Shown: positions 19,798 to 30,370, numbered from the stretch's first letter. The stretch is 64,000 bases of DNA from Hyphomicrobiales bacterium (GCA_900473745.1 UCMW01000015.1:1-64000), one strand, 5' to 3'. Made by a program: numbers and translations. The notes: a model not told the origin generated them from the sequence alone.

Positions 19798-19809
19798 CTG
19801 GTGCAGCGA
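19786..19809. terminator. Hairpin over the DUF1150 stop codon
   Basis: TCGCTGCAC-TGACTG-GTGCAGCGA is a perfect 9-bp stem whose loop contains the DUF1150 stop codon. There is no clear T-run, so it may be an mRNA 3'-end stabiliser or a weak terminator between convergent genes. Confidence 0.45.
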
Positions 19810-19837
19810 AAGCTTCGCGGCCTAGAAAGGCTGCGAA

Positions 19838-20539
19838 TCAGCGCTTGTTGAATGTGAGATAGGCCGACGAGCGGCCTTCACGACGGGCCTTCGCCTCGTA
19901 GCGCGTACCCGGCCAGCCTTCATAAGGCGTGAGCCAGTCGGCCGCATTGCGCGCCGTCCAATCGAAACCACCGTGATCGCGGCAGTGCTGCAGCGTCCAG
20001 TTGACATAGGTGTCGATGTCGGAGGCGAAGCAGAAGATGCCTTCCGGCTTCAGGGCCTTGTGGAAGCGTTCGAGATTGACCTGCGAGACGAAGCGGCGCT
20101 TCCAGTGACGCTTCTTCGGCCAGGGATCGGCATAGAGGAGATCGATCTGGTCGATTTGGCCTTCCGGCAGCCAATCCAGCAATTGGGTCGCGTCGTCATC
20201 ATAGACGCGGATGTTCTTGAGCCCTTCAGACTCGACGACCGCCAGGAGCTTGGCCATGGAATTGATGAAGGGTTCGACACCGATGAAGCCGGTGGTCGGA
20301 TTGGTGCGGGCGCGGTGCACGAGATGCTCACCGCCACCGAAGCCGATTTCGAGACGGATCTTGTCGACGGGAACCGGAAACAGGGATTTCAGGTCGGCCG
20401 GCACCGGTGATGCCAGGTCGACCTTCAGTTCCGGCAGGACGGTTTCCATCCGCCCGACCTGAAGGTCGCGCAACGGCTTTCCCTTGCGTCGACCGAAGAA
20501 AGCTTCGGTCGACCTCGTCCTGCGTTCCTGTTCCGTCAT
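19838..20539 (-). CDS. trmB: tRNA (guanine(46)-N7)-methyltransferase
   Basis: TrmB methylates G46 in the variable loop of tRNAs using SAM. The 233-residue protein shows the SAM-binding motif [25 protein letters not shown], the catalytic-site segment [16 protein letters not shown], and the C-terminal [21 protein letters not shown] that contacts tRNA. It starts five bases after the metK stop and is almost certainly cotranscribed with it, so the SAM maker and a SAM user share a message. Confidence 0.96.
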   Translation of the reverse strand: MTEQERRTRSTEAFFGRRKGKPLRDLQVGRMETVLPELKVDLASPVPADLKSLFPVPVDKIRLEIGFGGGEHLVHRARTNPTTGFIGVEPFINSMAKLLAVVESEGLKNIRVYDDDATQLLDWLPEGQIDQIDLLYADPWPKKRHWKRRFVSQVNLERFHKALKPEGIFCFASDIDTYVNWTLQHCRDHGGFDWTARNAADWLTPYEGWPGTRYEAKARREGRSSAYLTFNKR

Positions 20540-20544
20540 TCAGA

Positions 20545-21783
20545 TCAAGCCTTGATCGCATCCCTGAGCGGCTTGACCAGGTCCAGCTTCTCCCAGGAGA
20601 AGGAACCGTCTCGGCCAGCCTTGCGGCCGAAATGGCCGTAGGCCGACGTCTTAGCATAGATCGGCTTGTTCAGGTCAAGATGGCGGCGGATGCCGGACGG
20701 GGACAAGTCCATGACCTTGCGGAGACCGGCCTCGACCTCATCCTCAGTCACCTTGCCGGTGCCGTGCAGGTCGACATAGATCGACAGCGGCTGGGCAATG
20801 CCGATGGCATAGGAGATCTGGATTGTGCAGCGCTCGGCGAGACCGGCGGCAACGACGTTTTTGGCAAGGTATCGGGCGGCATAGGCTGCCGAACGGTCGA
20901 CCTTGGTCGTGTCCTTGCCGGAGAAGGCGCCACCGCCATGGGGGGCGGCACCGCCATAGGTGTCGACGATGATCTTCCGGCCGGTGAGGCCTGCGTCACC
21001 ATCCGGGCCGCCGATAACGAACTTGCCGGTCGGGTTGATGTACCAGGCACAATCGTCGGCGATCTTCAGTTCGCCCAGCGCTTCGCGGATATAGGGCTCG
21101 ACGACCTGGCGAACCTTTTTGGAATCCCAGCTCTCGTCGAGATGCTGGGTGGACAGAACGATCGAGGTGGCTTCAGCCGGCTTGCCGTCGACGTAACGGA
21201 CGGTGACCTGGCTCTTGGCGTCCGGGCCGAGCTTGCCGACGTCGCCTTCACCCTTCTTGCGGGCGGTCGACAGCGTCTGCAGGATCTTGTGCGAATAGTA
21301 GATGGGGGCCGGCATCAGGTCCGGCGTTTCCTTGCAGGCGTAACCGAACATGATTCCCTGGTCGCCGGCGCCTTCGCTGTTGGAGCTATCGGCAGCCTTG
21401 TCGACGCCTTGGGCAATGTGGGCGGACTGGAAGTGCAGGAGGACGTCGATCTTGGCCGTCTTCCAGTGGAAGCCGTCCTGCTCGTAGCCGATGTCGCGAA
21501 TCGCCTTGCGGGCGGCGGACTTGAACTTGGCAGGGTTGATGACCTCGTTGCCGTTCTTGTCGGTTTTCATCAGGCTCGGGGGAAGGCGGACTTCGCCGGC
21601 GATGACGACGCGGTTCGTGGTGGCCAGGGTTTCGCAGGCGATGCGCACGGTCCAGGGATCGACACCGGTCTTGGCCGCTTCGCGGTAGACGAGATCGACG
21701 ATTTCGTCGGAAATTCGGTCACAAACCTTATCCGGGTGACCTTCGGAAACGGATTCGCTGGTGAAGAGGTAGTTTGCGCGCAT
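20545..21783 (-). CDS. metK: S-adenosylmethionine synthetase
   Basis: MetK makes SAM from methionine and ATP. The 412-residue protein begins [20 protein letters not shown], with the ATP-binding histidine H16, and continues with [20 protein letters not shown], the pyrophosphate P-loop [20 protein letters not shown], and a C-terminal HFG motif ([20 protein letters not shown]). The start at 21783 lies seven bases behind GAGGGG; a longer in-frame version to 21855 has no ribosome site and would include the operator region. A palindrome at 21853-21874 probably controls it. trmB follows. Confidence 0.97.
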   Translation of the reverse strand: MRANYLFTSESVSEGHPDKVCDRISDEIVDLVYREAAKTGVDPWTVRIACETLATTNRVVIAGEVRLPPSLMKTDKNGNEVINPAKFKSAARKAIRDIGYEQDGFHWKTAKIDVLLHFQSAHIAQGVDKAADSSNSEGAGDQGIMFGYACKETPDLMPAPIYYSHKILQTLSTARKKGEGDVGKLGPDAKSQVTVRYVDGKPAEATSIVLSTQHLDESWDSKKVRQVVEPYIREALGELKIADDCAWYINPTGKFVIGGPDGDAGLTGRKIIVDTYGGAAPHGGGAFSGKDTTKVDRSAAYAARYLAKNVVAAGLAERCTIQISYAIGIAQPLSIYVDLHGTGKVTEDEVEAGLRKVMDLSPSGIRRHLDLNKPIYAKTSAYGHFGRKAGRDGSFSWEKLDLVKPLRDAIKA

Positions 21784-21852
21784 CGGGATTCCCCTCAAAG
21801 TATGAATGGCGGCATCGTTACTCAGTTCCAGCAGCGATGACAAGGACACAAC

Positions 21853-21874
21853 CACATAAATATATCTTTATGTG
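21853..21874. promoter_or_regulatory. AT-rich palindromic operator candidate for metK
   Basis: CACATAAA-TATATC-TTTATGTG gives 8-bp perfect arms and lies about 70 bases upstream of the metK start, between the praR terminator and metK. On the metK strand it reads ACATAAAGATATATTTATGT. This resembles the ATAAAGAT/ATCTTTAT operators I recall for ArsR-type regulators of the SAM/methionine cycle (SahR/SamR). The regulator itself is not in the window. Confidence 0.5.
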
Positions 21875-21899
21875 AGTAAACATTTCCTTCCATACGCAT

Positions 21900-21923
21900 A
21901 AAAAAAGCGGCCCTGCGGCCGCT
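21900..21923 (-). terminator. Intrinsic terminator after praR
   Basis: Read on the minus strand: AGCGGCC-GCAG-GGCCGCT followed by seven Ts. It is 24 bases after the praR stop and isolates metK from praR, so metK must have its own promoter. Confidence 0.88.
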
Positions 21924-21947
21924 CTCTTTGATCAGGACGTGGCCTGT

Positions 21948-22367
21948 TCACTCGCTGTCGGCTTCGGCCGCCAGTGCCTTGACGAGGTCGACGATCTTGC
22001 GGCGAACCTTGGCATCGCTGATCTTCACGAAAGCACGGTTGAGCTGCAGTCCTTCGGAAGACGACAGGAAATCGACGACATAGTTGGAGCTCGAGGCTTC
22101 GGCCATGCCGGCAGCGCCCGATGTTTGCTCGCCCGGTGCATCCTCGAAGAAGAAAGAAACCGGCACCGTCAGAATGTTGGAGATGTTCTGAAGGCGGCTG
22201 GCGCCTACACGGTTGGTTCCCTTTTCGTATTTCTGGATCTGCTGGAAGGTGATCCCGAGGCTTTCGCCAAGCTTTTCCTGGCTCATGCCAAGCATCGTGC
22301 GACGAAGCCGGATCCGGCTCCCGACATGGATGTCAATCGGGTTCGGCTTCTTCTTGTTCTCGATCAT
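21948..22367 (-). CDS. praR: XRE-family regulator, PraR/PhrR-like
   Basis: A 139-residue DNA-binding protein. An HTH_3 domain covers about 14-70 (VGSRIRLRRTMLGMSQEKLG, then GITFQQIQKYEKGTNRVGAS), followed by a linker and a helical C-terminal part. Sequence and position between lnt and metK match the rhizobial regulator called PhrR in Sinorhizobium (low-pH induced) and PraR in Rhizobium leguminosarum (repressor of quorum-sensing and attachment genes). The symbol is by recognition of this conserved position and HTH sequence, not by test. It has its own RBS (AGGACGAC) and a strong terminator. Confidence 0.87.
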   Translation of the reverse strand: MIENKKKPNPIDIHVGSRIRLRRTMLGMSQEKLGESLGITFQQIQKYEKGTNRVGASRLQNISNILTVPVSFFFEDAPGEQTSGAAGMAEASSSNYVVDFLSSSEGLQLNRAFVKISDAKVRRKIVDLVKALAAEADSE

Positions 22368-22514
22368 AAATGTCGTCCTGACAAATTGTTGGCGCTCCGA
22401 CCAGAACCCCGCGCTCGCGAAACCATAACGATACGTTGTAATCGCGATCGCTGATCTTTCAGCATACTTGTAGATTACCGGTCTGAGCCACTATGCAATT
22501 TTAGGGGTTTTTGG

Positions 22515-24104
22515 TCAATTCGCCCTCTTAATAAAACCCAGACTAGAAAAAACGGCAATCAAGGCCATCGCGGCAAACACCAACCAGAAGTTTAATAGGT
22601 GAGATTGAATGTTCCGTTTGGGCATTGAATTGATATCAAGGGTTGCATCGACCGCTCCGGACGCGTTCAGCGCAAGACCATCCACCACGCGCCCATAGGG
22701 GTCCACGACCGCCGAAATTCCGTTATTGGCCACGCGAACCAGGGGAATGCCCGTCTCGACCGCGCGAATCCGGGACTGGAGGAAGTGCTGGTAGGGGCCG
22801 GGAGTCGAGCCGAACCAGGCGTCGTTCGTCACGTTCAGGATCGCATTTGCACCGGCGAGGTCCGGGGCGATTTCACCCGGAAAAATCGCCTCATAGCAGA
22901 TCAGCGGATAGAAGCCGATGCCGGACGGCAGCGTCAGCGGCGTCCGACTGGACGCGGCGGTGAAGCCGCCAGGCAGACTGATCAGTTCCTCGATGCCGAG
23001 TCGACGCAGGACGGCTTCGAAGGGAACATATTCGCCGAAGGGTGTCAGATGCACCTTGTCGCTTGCGCCGAGGATCTGCCCCCCGTCGTCGATCATGTAG
23101 ACCGAATTGTAGTAGAGCGGCGGCTGGCCCGCGCCCCGCTCCTCAGCACGAACGGCGCCGGTCAGCAGGATCTGCCCCTCCTGGAGGACGTCGCCGATGC
23201 GAACGAGAGCGTCGGGGTTTTCCGTGAGGATGAAGGGGACGGAGGTTTCGGGCCAGATGATCACATCGGGTCGCGGCTTGCCGTCTTCTGGGGCTACGGC
23301 GCTCAGGCTCAGGTGCTTTTCGAAGATCCCTATGCGGTCGGTGTTTTCCATCTTTTGGGACTGGTCGATCGCCGGCTGGACGAGGCGAACCGTCAGCGTC
23401 TTGTCCGCCACGATCGGGGGCGCCACGTAAAGGCGATAACCACCGTAGCCGAAATGTGCTGCAAGCAGCAAGCCGGCGAGAAGCAGGCCCGGCCAGGCAC
23501 CACGGCGCGTGCCGAGAAGGGCGGGCGCGGCAAAAACGAAGACCGCGAGGGGAGTGACGGCGAGGATGCCGAGCAGATAGCTCGACTGCATCATCAGGGG
23601 TACCGGCATGGCGGCATAGCCGATCGCGTTCCAGGGAAATCCGGTCGCTACAACACTGCGCAGCCACTCGACGAGGCCAAAGGCGGCCGCAAGGGCTGCG
23701 ATACGCCCCATGCCGTCGGACCAGACGAGCCGTGCCAGCATTGTGGCGATACCATAAAAGATGGCGAGTACCGCAGGGAGCCCAAGAACCGCAAGCGGGA
23801 TTGCCCAGGCAAACTCATCCGCTTCGAGCAGAAGAGCATTGCCCAGCCACCAGAGGCCACTGACGAAATAGCCGAATCCGAAGAACCAGCCCGTCCAGAA
23901 GGAGGAGGAGAGCCCTGCCCTGCCCGTTTCGGCATTGCCCGTCGCCCCGTCCAGAAGCCAGACGAGCAGCGTGAAAGAGACGAACATTGACGCGAAGATG
24001 TCGAAAGGCGGAAGGGCCAATGCCCCGATCGCTCCTGCGAGTACTGCAAGACCTGCCCGTCTCACCCCCCACAGCAGCACGATCCTCGCTGCCAAAGCCT
24101 GCAT
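22515..24104 (-). CDS. lnt: Apolipoprotein N-acyltransferase
   Basis: Lnt is the last enzyme of lipoprotein maturation, adding a third acyl chain to the N-terminal cysteine. Of 529 residues, the first 210 hold about six membrane helices and the rest is a periplasmic nitrilase-type domain with the triad glutamate in IWPETSVPF, lysine in KVHLTPFGEYVPFE and cysteine in PLICYEAIFPG. A final helix lies at the C-terminus. I placed the start at ATG 24104 (MQALAARIV) rather than the GTG two codons earlier, because the GTG sits on the AAGGGG ribosome site. It is downstream of the CorC-like gene in the same direction. Confidence 0.95.
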   Translation of the reverse strand: MQALAARIVLLWGVRRAGLAVLAGAIGALALPPFDIFASMFVSFTLLVWLLDGATGNAETGRAGLSSSFWTGWFFGFGYFVSGLWWLGNALLLEADEFAWAIPLAVLGLPAVLAIFYGIATMLARLVWSDGMGRIAALAAAFGLVEWLRSVVATGFPWNAIGYAAMPVPLMMQSSYLLGILAVTPLAVFVFAAPALLGTRRGAWPGLLLAGLLLAAHFGYGGYRLYVAPPIVADKTLTVRLVQPAIDQSQKMENTDRIGIFEKHLSLSAVAPEDGKPRPDVIIWPETSVPFILTENPDALVRIGDVLQEGQILLTGAVRAEERGAGQPPLYYNSVYMIDDGGQILGASDKVHLTPFGEYVPFEAVLRRLGIEELISLPGGFTAASSRTPLTLPSGIGFYPLICYEAIFPGEIAPDLAGANAILNVTNDAWFGSTPGPYQHFLQSRIRAVETGIPLVRVANNGISAVVDPYGRVVDGLALNASGAVDATLDINSMPKRNIQSHLLNFWLVFAAMALIAVFSSLGFIKRAN

Positions 24105-24194
24105 GTCCACCCCTTATGACCGCGAATCAAACGCCCGCAGTCTCCCAAAAAACAGGGGTCGTGTCGCGGTTTTCGGCGTGGGCGGCGCCGACCG

Positions 24195-25481
24195 TCAGGT
24201 CGACGGCCGCACGGTGCTCTCTGCGGTGGCCTCGACCACCTCGACGGCTGGCTCGCCAGGGGTTGCGGCAGCCTTCGACGAGCGGGGTTTCGCCGGCGCC
24301 TTGGTCCGAGCCTTGGGGGCTGCTTCTGCCTGCACGGCAGGCTCGACCTTAGGCGTCTTGGCATCCCCTTCGACGTCGGGGCGGGTATCAACCTCCCCCT
24401 TCGCGGTCGAGCGGCGGCGGGCGCCGGCGCGCTTGCGGGAGACGCGAACGCGCTTGATGCGACGGGGATCGGCGTCGAGAATATGGAACTCAAAGCCGGG
24501 CAGCGCCTGGACCACCTCTCCCCGCGCCGGGATGCGGCCAAGAGCCGAGAAGATCAGGCCGCCCAGCGTGTCGACATCCTCGAGGCGATCCTTGATGTCG
24601 AAATCGGGGCCGATCGCCTCGGCGATTTCCTCGAGTTCGACGCGCGCGTCTGCGACGATGACGTCGTCCGAGACGCGGCTGAACATGACTTCTTCATCGT
24701 CGTGTTCGTCATCGATGTCGCCGATGACCATTTCCACGATGTCCTCGTGGCTGACGAGACCGTCGGTGCCACCATATTCGTCGATGACCAACGCCATCTG
24801 CGTACGGGCTGCCTGCATGCGGCTCATCAGGTCGGAAGCGAGCATGGAGGGCGGCACGAAGAGGATCGACCGGATAATGCCAGCTTCAGCGACCGTCTTG
24901 CTGAGATCGATGCGAGCCAGGTCGAAATCCATTTTCGGTTTGGTCGGCTTGTCGGCCTTTTCCAGCTTTTCCACACCGTTTGCCGCGGCAGCGGGCTTTG
25001 CCACGCGCTTGCGGCTACGGGCCTGCTTGGTCACGTAAGACAAGAGATCGCGGATATGGACCATGCCGCGCGGGTCATCGAGCGTGTCGGCATAGACAGG
25101 CATGCGCGAACGGCCGGACACATCGAAGATCGTCATGAGTTCGCCGATGGTGACGCTCTGGTCGACCGCCTCGATATCGACGCGGGGGACCATGATGTCC
25201 TCGACACGGATCTCGCGGAAGCGAAGGATGTTGTTGAGCATTGCCCGTTCTTCGGGCGTGAAGGCCTCGCCCAACTGGGCATCGGCATTCAGGGCGACCG
25301 TCAGATCCTCGCGCAGGCTCGTGGAGGACGACGGCTTCAGGATGCGGGCCAGACGGGCCCAGAAAGACGGGGATTGTCGTGCCGAGCTTTCCGCTCGGGA
25401 AGGACTACTGCCCTCTTCCGAAGAGGATCCCTCGTTACTCTCTTTGGCCTCGGGGGCCGTTTTCGTCGCAAAATCGGTCAT
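24195..25481 (-). CDS. corC: CBS-domain hemolysin / CorC-like protein
   Basis: A 428-residue cytosolic protein of the TlyC/CorC group, linked to magnesium and cobalt efflux. It lacks the membrane DUF21 domain of larger relatives. The first 60 residues are Ser/Glu-rich and disordered. Two CBS domains span about 90-275, with IMVPRVDIEAVDQSV and ALVIDEYGGTDGLVSHEDIVEMVIGDI. An insert rich in K/A (TKQARSRKRVAKPAAAANGV) splits the CBS pair. The CorC_HlyC domain follows to about 340, then an unusually long K/R/A/P-rich tail of about 80 residues. It sits between ybeY and lnt, as in many proteobacteria. Confidence 0.87.
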   Translation of the reverse strand: MTDFATKTAPEAKESNEGSSSEEGSSPSRAESSARQSPSFWARLARILKPSSSTSLREDLTVALNADAQLGEAFTPEERAMLNNILRFREIRVEDIMVPRVDIEAVDQSVTIGELMTIFDVSGRSRMPVYADTLDDPRGMVHIRDLLSYVTKQARSRKRVAKPAAAANGVEKLEKADKPTKPKMDFDLARIDLSKTVAEAGIIRSILFVPPSMLASDLMSRMQAARTQMALVIDEYGGTDGLVSHEDIVEMVIGDIDDEHDDEEVMFSRVSDDVIVADARVELEEIAEAIGPDFDIKDRLEDVDTLGGLIFSALGRIPARGEVVQALPGFEFHILDADPRRIKRVRVSRKRAGARRRSTAKGEVDTRPDVEGDAKTPKVEPAVQAEAAPKARTKAPAKPRSSKAAATPGEPAVEVVEATAESTVRPST

Positions 25482-25493
25482 TGTTCCAAACTA

Positions 25494-26000
25494 TCAGATC
25501 GGGTCTTGTCCCGCATAGGGGTCAGATAGGCCAAGTTTCGCCAGAATGCGAGTCTCCAGCGCTTCCATTTTCTCGGCATCGGTCACTTCGATGTGGTCGT
25601 AGCCGAAGAGGTGCAGAAATCCATGAACCATCAGATGGGTCAGATGATCCTCGAAAGTCTTTTCGAGATCAACCGCCTCGCGCTCCACCGTTTCGCGGGC
25701 GATGATGATGTCGCCGAGCATGGGTCCTGGCATTTTGCCCGGCGTCACCGGGAAGGCGGGGAAGGACAAGACATTTGTCGGCTTGTCCTTGTCGCGCCAT
25801 TCGGCATTGATCTCACGGATCATTTCGTCATCTGCGAAGACGAGCGAGACCTCGGTCGGCTGTTTCGGGAAGGGCTGGCCTTCGCTTGCCGCAAGATGGG
25901 TCTCGGCTGCGACGAGAACGCGGGAGGCCAAAGCCTCCAGCGCGGTCTCGTCTGCCCAACCGTCGGCTTCGACGGCGATCTGTATGTCCAACTGGCTCAT
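25494..26000 (-). CDS. ybeY: Endoribonuclease YbeY
   Basis: YbeY is a zinc-dependent protein needed for 16S rRNA 3'-end maturation and 70S quality control. The 168-residue protein ends with the metal motif HLMVHGFLHLFGYDHIEVTD (three histidines) and has FADDEMIREINAEWRDKDKP before it, as in the family. It starts 21 bases after the phoH stop and ends 12 bases before the CorC-like gene: the standard phoH-ybeY-corC-lnt series. Confidence 0.95.
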   Translation of the reverse strand: MSQLDIQIAVEADGWADETALEALASRVLVAAETHLAASEGQPFPKQPTEVSLVFADDEMIREINAEWRDKDKPTNVLSFPAFPVTPGKMPGPMLGDIIIARETVEREAVDLEKTFEDHLTHLMVHGFLHLFGYDHIEVTDAEKMEALETRILAKLGLSDPYAGQDPI

Positions 26001-26021
26001 CGTTTCATGGCAGAACGGGCT

Positions 26022-27080
26022 TCAGTGCTCGCTCTGCTCGCTTTCGTCCTGTACCTTGTACTTGGCGTCATAGGCCTGCACGATGCGGCCGACAAGCGGG
26101 TGGCGCACCACATCCGTATCCTTGAAGCGGACCACCGAGACGCCCTCGACGCCCTTGAGCACCTGCAGTGCCTCGACCAGACCGGACGTGACGCCGCGCG
26201 GCAGGTCGACCTGACTCGGATCGCCGGTGATGATCATCCGACCATTGTCACCAAGGCGGGTGAGGAACATCTTCATCTGCATCGACGTCGTGTTCTGCGC
26301 CTCGTCGAGGATGATCGCGGCATTGGCGAGCGTGCGGCCACGCATGAAGGCCAGCGGCGCGATTTCGATGACGCCGGCGGTGATGGCACGCTCGACCTTG
26401 TCGCCCGGGATCATGTCGTAGAGCGCATCATAAAGCGGGCGGAGGTAGGGGTCGACCTTGTCCTTCATGTCGCCGGGCAGGAAGCCGAGGCGTTCGCCGG
26501 CTTCGACGGCCGGACGCGTGAGCACGATGCGATCAACAACACCGCGCTCCAGGAGCTGGGCGGCATGGGCGACTGCAAGATAGGTCTTGCCGGTGCCGGC
26601 GGGGCCGACGCCGAAGACCATTTCGGACCGCTCCAGCGCACGCATATAGGCGTCCTGGGTGGGCGTGCGGGCGGCGATCGTCTTCTTGCGGGTGGATATC
26701 TGCGCCATGGAAAGCTTGGCCTTGCGCTCCATTGTCGGTAGCGACAGCTGGTCGTCTGCGGCCACCGCCATGCGGATCGCACCTTCGACGTCTGAGGCAT
26801 CGACCGAGCCGCCGCTCTGGAGGCGGGCATAGAGGAAGTCGAGCGCGCGGCGGGCCTGGTTGGTGGCCTGGAGTTCACCCGTGATCGCAACCGAATTTCC
26901 GCGGGCGCGGGCTTCGATCTGCAGGCGCTGCTCGAGCAATTTCAGATGCTGGTCGAACTGGCCGAAAAGCTCGCTGGCAAGCCTGTTGTTCTCGAACGTC
27001 AAGATGAAGTGATTGGCGTCGGTCGCAGGGTTGTTGCGGACATTGCGCGAGGGTGAAGAAACCACTTCTGTTGCGTTCAA
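26022..27080 (-). CDS. phoH: PhoH-like ATPase (YbeZ)
   Basis: A 352-residue cytosolic P-loop ATPase of the PhoH/YbeZ group, which works with YbeY in rRNA processing. The Walker A motif is GVGPAGTGKTYLAVAHAAQL near residue 147 and Walker B is AAIILDEAQNTT near 240, followed by MKMFLTRLGDNGRMIITGDP. An N-terminal RNA-binding-like region precedes the ATPase. The start codon is TTG at 27080, supported by AGGAG nine bases upstream; no ATG is better placed. Confidence 0.93.
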   Translation of the reverse strand: MNATEVVSSPSRNVRNNPATDANHFILTFENNRLASELFGQFDQHLKLLEQRLQIEARARGNSVAITGELQATNQARRALDFLYARLQSGGSVDASDVEGAIRMAVAADDQLSLPTMERKAKLSMAQISTRKKTIAARTPTQDAYMRALERSEMVFGVGPAGTGKTYLAVAHAAQLLERGVVDRIVLTRPAVEAGERLGFLPGDMKDKVDPYLRPLYDALYDMIPGDKVERAITAGVIEIAPLAFMRGRTLANAAIILDEAQNTTSMQMKMFLTRLGDNGRMIITGDPSQVDLPRGVTSGLVEALQVLKGVEGVSVVRFKDTDVVRHPLVGRIVQAYDAKYKVQDESEQSEH

Positions 27081-27119
27081 GCGATCAGGCTCCTGTTCGA
27101 TCAGGTTCAGGCCCTCACT

Positions 27120-28514
<1,395 letters not shown>

Positions 28515-28571
28515 GGGCCGCTATTTAGTGGTTTTCTCCCGGCGATTAAACCGAAAAATTGGCCAGCGTGC

Positions 28572-29369
28572 TCAGTGGCGGCGGCGTCCGCGCAGATGGG
28601 CGAGCAGCATGGCGCGCAATTGCTCCTCGATGCGGATGGCGAGCGCCTTGCGGCTGTCGCCCTTCTTGAACTCGACCGTCTCGCCAAATGTGACATCGAC
28701 GTCCAACGCGCCGGCCCGCAAAACGCCGATCAGATGCTTCACCAGACCGACGTCACCCGGCCAGCCGGCGATCGGGCGATGGTAGCGGCCCATGGGCATG
28801 CCCTGAACGCGGGTATAGGCGATGGCGACCGGCTGTACATGTACGACGCCCTCCCCCTCTTTCGGCAAGGCGGCGGCGGCGGCGCCGAAAAGTGACGACT
28901 TGATGCCGAGTATGCGGTTGCCGTCCGAGGTCGTGCCTTCGGGGAAGAGCACGACGATTTCGCCATCGGCCATGCGCGCTGCGATTTCGTTGACCTGATC
29001 GCCGGTGCGGCGCTTCTCCTCACGCACGACGAAGATCGTTTTCTGCAGCCGAGCAAGAAACCCGAAGACCGGCCAGGAGGCCACCTCGGTCTTGGCGATA
29101 AAGGCCACATCGGCGAGCGAACCGAGAACGAGGATATCCTTCCAGGAGGCGTGGTTGGCGGCGACCATCAACGGGCGGCGTGTATCGAGCGTGCCGTGGA
29201 CATGGACCCGAATTCCGAGGAACCAGAGCGCCATCCGATGCCACTGGCGCGGCAGACGGCGGCGGAGCGGCCAGTCGAAGCGCAGTGCCAGCAGCTGGAC
29301 CGGAATCAGCAGGCCGGAAACGACCAGCAGCACGACGAGGAAAATGCCGACCCTCAGCCAGTTGATCAC
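28572..29369 (-). CDS. plsC: 1-acyl-sn-glycerol-3-phosphate acyltransferase
   Basis: PlsC makes phosphatidic acid by acylating lysophosphatidate at the membrane. The 265-residue protein starts with one hydrophobic anchor (about 5-28), followed by the acyltransferase blocks NHASWKDIL (H-x4-D), an IFVVREEKR segment, FPEGTTSDGNRIL and VQPVAIAY. The start is GTG at 29369, with GAGG six bases before it. The acyl chain and exact role (PlsC or OlsA-like) cannot be settled by motifs: OlsA of the ornithine-lipid pathway belongs to the same family, and its partner olsB is in this window, 16 kb away. Confidence 0.87.
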   Translation of the reverse strand: MINWLRVGIFLVVLLVVSGLLIPVQLLALRFDWPLRRRLPRQWHRMALWFLGIRVHVHGTLDTRRPLMVAANHASWKDILVLGSLADVAFIAKTEVASWPVFGFLARLQKTIFVVREEKRRTGDQVNEIAARMADGEIVVLFPEGTTSDGNRILGIKSSLFGAAAAALPKEGEGVVHVQPVAIAYTRVQGMPMGRYHRPIAGWPGDVGLVKHLIGVLRAGALDVDVTFGETVEFKKGDSRKALAIRIEEQLRAMLLAHLRGRRRH

Positions 29370-29399
29370 GCGAGCCTCACTGGCATGGCGAGCATCGGC

Positions 29400-29828
29400 T
29401 CACTTCTCGTCCTTCGACAGGGGAATGCCATAGAGCTCGAGACGGTGGCCGACGAGGCGGAAGCCGTGTTCGCGGGCAATGCGCTCCTGCAGGGCCTCGA
29501 TTTCTGGCGAATGAAATTCGACGACAGTACCCGTCTTCAGATCGATCAGATGGTCGTGATGTTCTTCCGGCACGGTCTCGTAACGCGACCGGCCATCGCG
29601 AAAGTCGTGGCGTTCGATGATGCCTGCGTCCTCGAAGAGCTTGACGGTACGATAGACCGTCGAGATCGAGATCTTGGCGTCGACCTTGGAAGACCGACGA
29701 TAGAGCTCCTCGACATCGGGGTGATCGTCCGAATCCTCGAGGATGCGGGCGATGACGCGGCGCTGCTCGGTCATGCGCATGCCGCGCTCGGCACACAGCG
29801 CTTCCAGGGATTTCAGGGCGTCATTCAT
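29400..29828 (-). CDS. mur: Fur-family regulator, probably Mur (manganese)
   Basis: A 142-residue Fur-family repressor. The winged helix covers about 1-80 (MTEQRRVIARILEDSDDHPD, ISISTVYRTVKLFEDAGII) and the dimer domain has EEHHDHLIDLKTGTVVEFHS. The paired cysteines of classical zinc-structured Fur are absent, as in rhizobial Mur, which answers to manganese while iron control passes to Irr/RirA. The Mur call therefore rests on lineage and this missing motif. The start was placed at ATG 29828; an upstream in-frame extension is unlike the family N-terminus. Neighbours are rimI upstream and plsC downstream. Confidence 0.87.
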   Translation of the reverse strand: MNDALKSLEALCAERGMRMTEQRRVIARILEDSDDHPDVEELYRRSSKVDAKISISTVYRTVKLFEDAGIIERHDFRDGRSRYETVPEEHHDHLIDLKTGTVVEFHSPEIEALQERIAREHGFRLVGHRLELYGIPLSKDEK

Positions 29829-29872
29829 TGTGTCAGCATATCCGCAGATGGTCGGTTCGTCCAACCGACCGG

Positions 29873-30370
29873 TTAGCGAAGATCGCGGCGCATGACAAGC
29901 GCGGAGGACCTGCGACCGTTTTCGTCGGCATAGTATGCCGGGCGTTCGCCGGCCTTCTCGAAGCCGAGCTTGCGGTACAGGCCGAGGGCCGCCTGGTTGC
30001 CGTCATCGACCTCGAGAAACATGGACTCACCGCCCCTCGCCTTTGCCTCGCGAAGGGCCGCCTGCATGAGCCGCCAGCCGAGACCGAAACGGGCGACCTT
30101 GTCGCTGACGGCGATTGTCAGGATCTCCGCTTCACCGGCCACCTCGCGCGCCAGCACGAAGCCCGACAGCGGGGCCTTGAAGATCAGGGTGTTGGTCTGC
30201 CAGGCGGCGAAGCCGAAGGTGTTGGGCTGGAGCAGAAGGCTGACGAATTCGCCGTCACCCCAAGCCCGGGGAAAGCGCTGGGCATGCAGATCCGCCACCG
30301 CTCGGCAATGCTCGGATGTCATGGGGACGATTTCGAATTCGGGCTGGCGGTAGAACAGGCTGTCGCGCAT
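29873..30370 (-). CDS. rimI: Ribosomal protein S18 alanine N-acetyltransferase (RimI)
   Basis: A 165-residue GNAT acetyltransferase. The acetyl-CoA loop region reads LTIAVSDKVARFGLGWRLMQ, and FLEVDDGNQAALGLYRKLGFEKAGERPAYY is the classic RimI C-terminal half. It should acetylate the N-terminus of S18 or, by relaxed specificity, other proteins. ATG 30370 lies one base after the tsaB stop, so the two are coupled; a longer in-frame start would overlap tsaB. The tsaB-rimI pair is standard. Confidence 0.92.
   Translation of the reverse strand: MRDSLFYRQPEFEIVPMTSEHCRAVADLHAQRFPRAWGDGEFVSLLLQPNTFGFAAWQTNTLIFKAPLSGFVLAREVAGEAEILTIAVSDKVARFGLGWRLMQAALREAKARGGESMFLEVDDGNQAALGLYRKLGFEKAGERPAYYADENGRRSSALVMRRDLR

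Noticed and set aside
21784-21899. SAM riboswitch before metK
   Set aside because: No SAM-II or SAM/SAH pseudoknot pattern was visible; the only strong signal is a short DNA-type palindrome.
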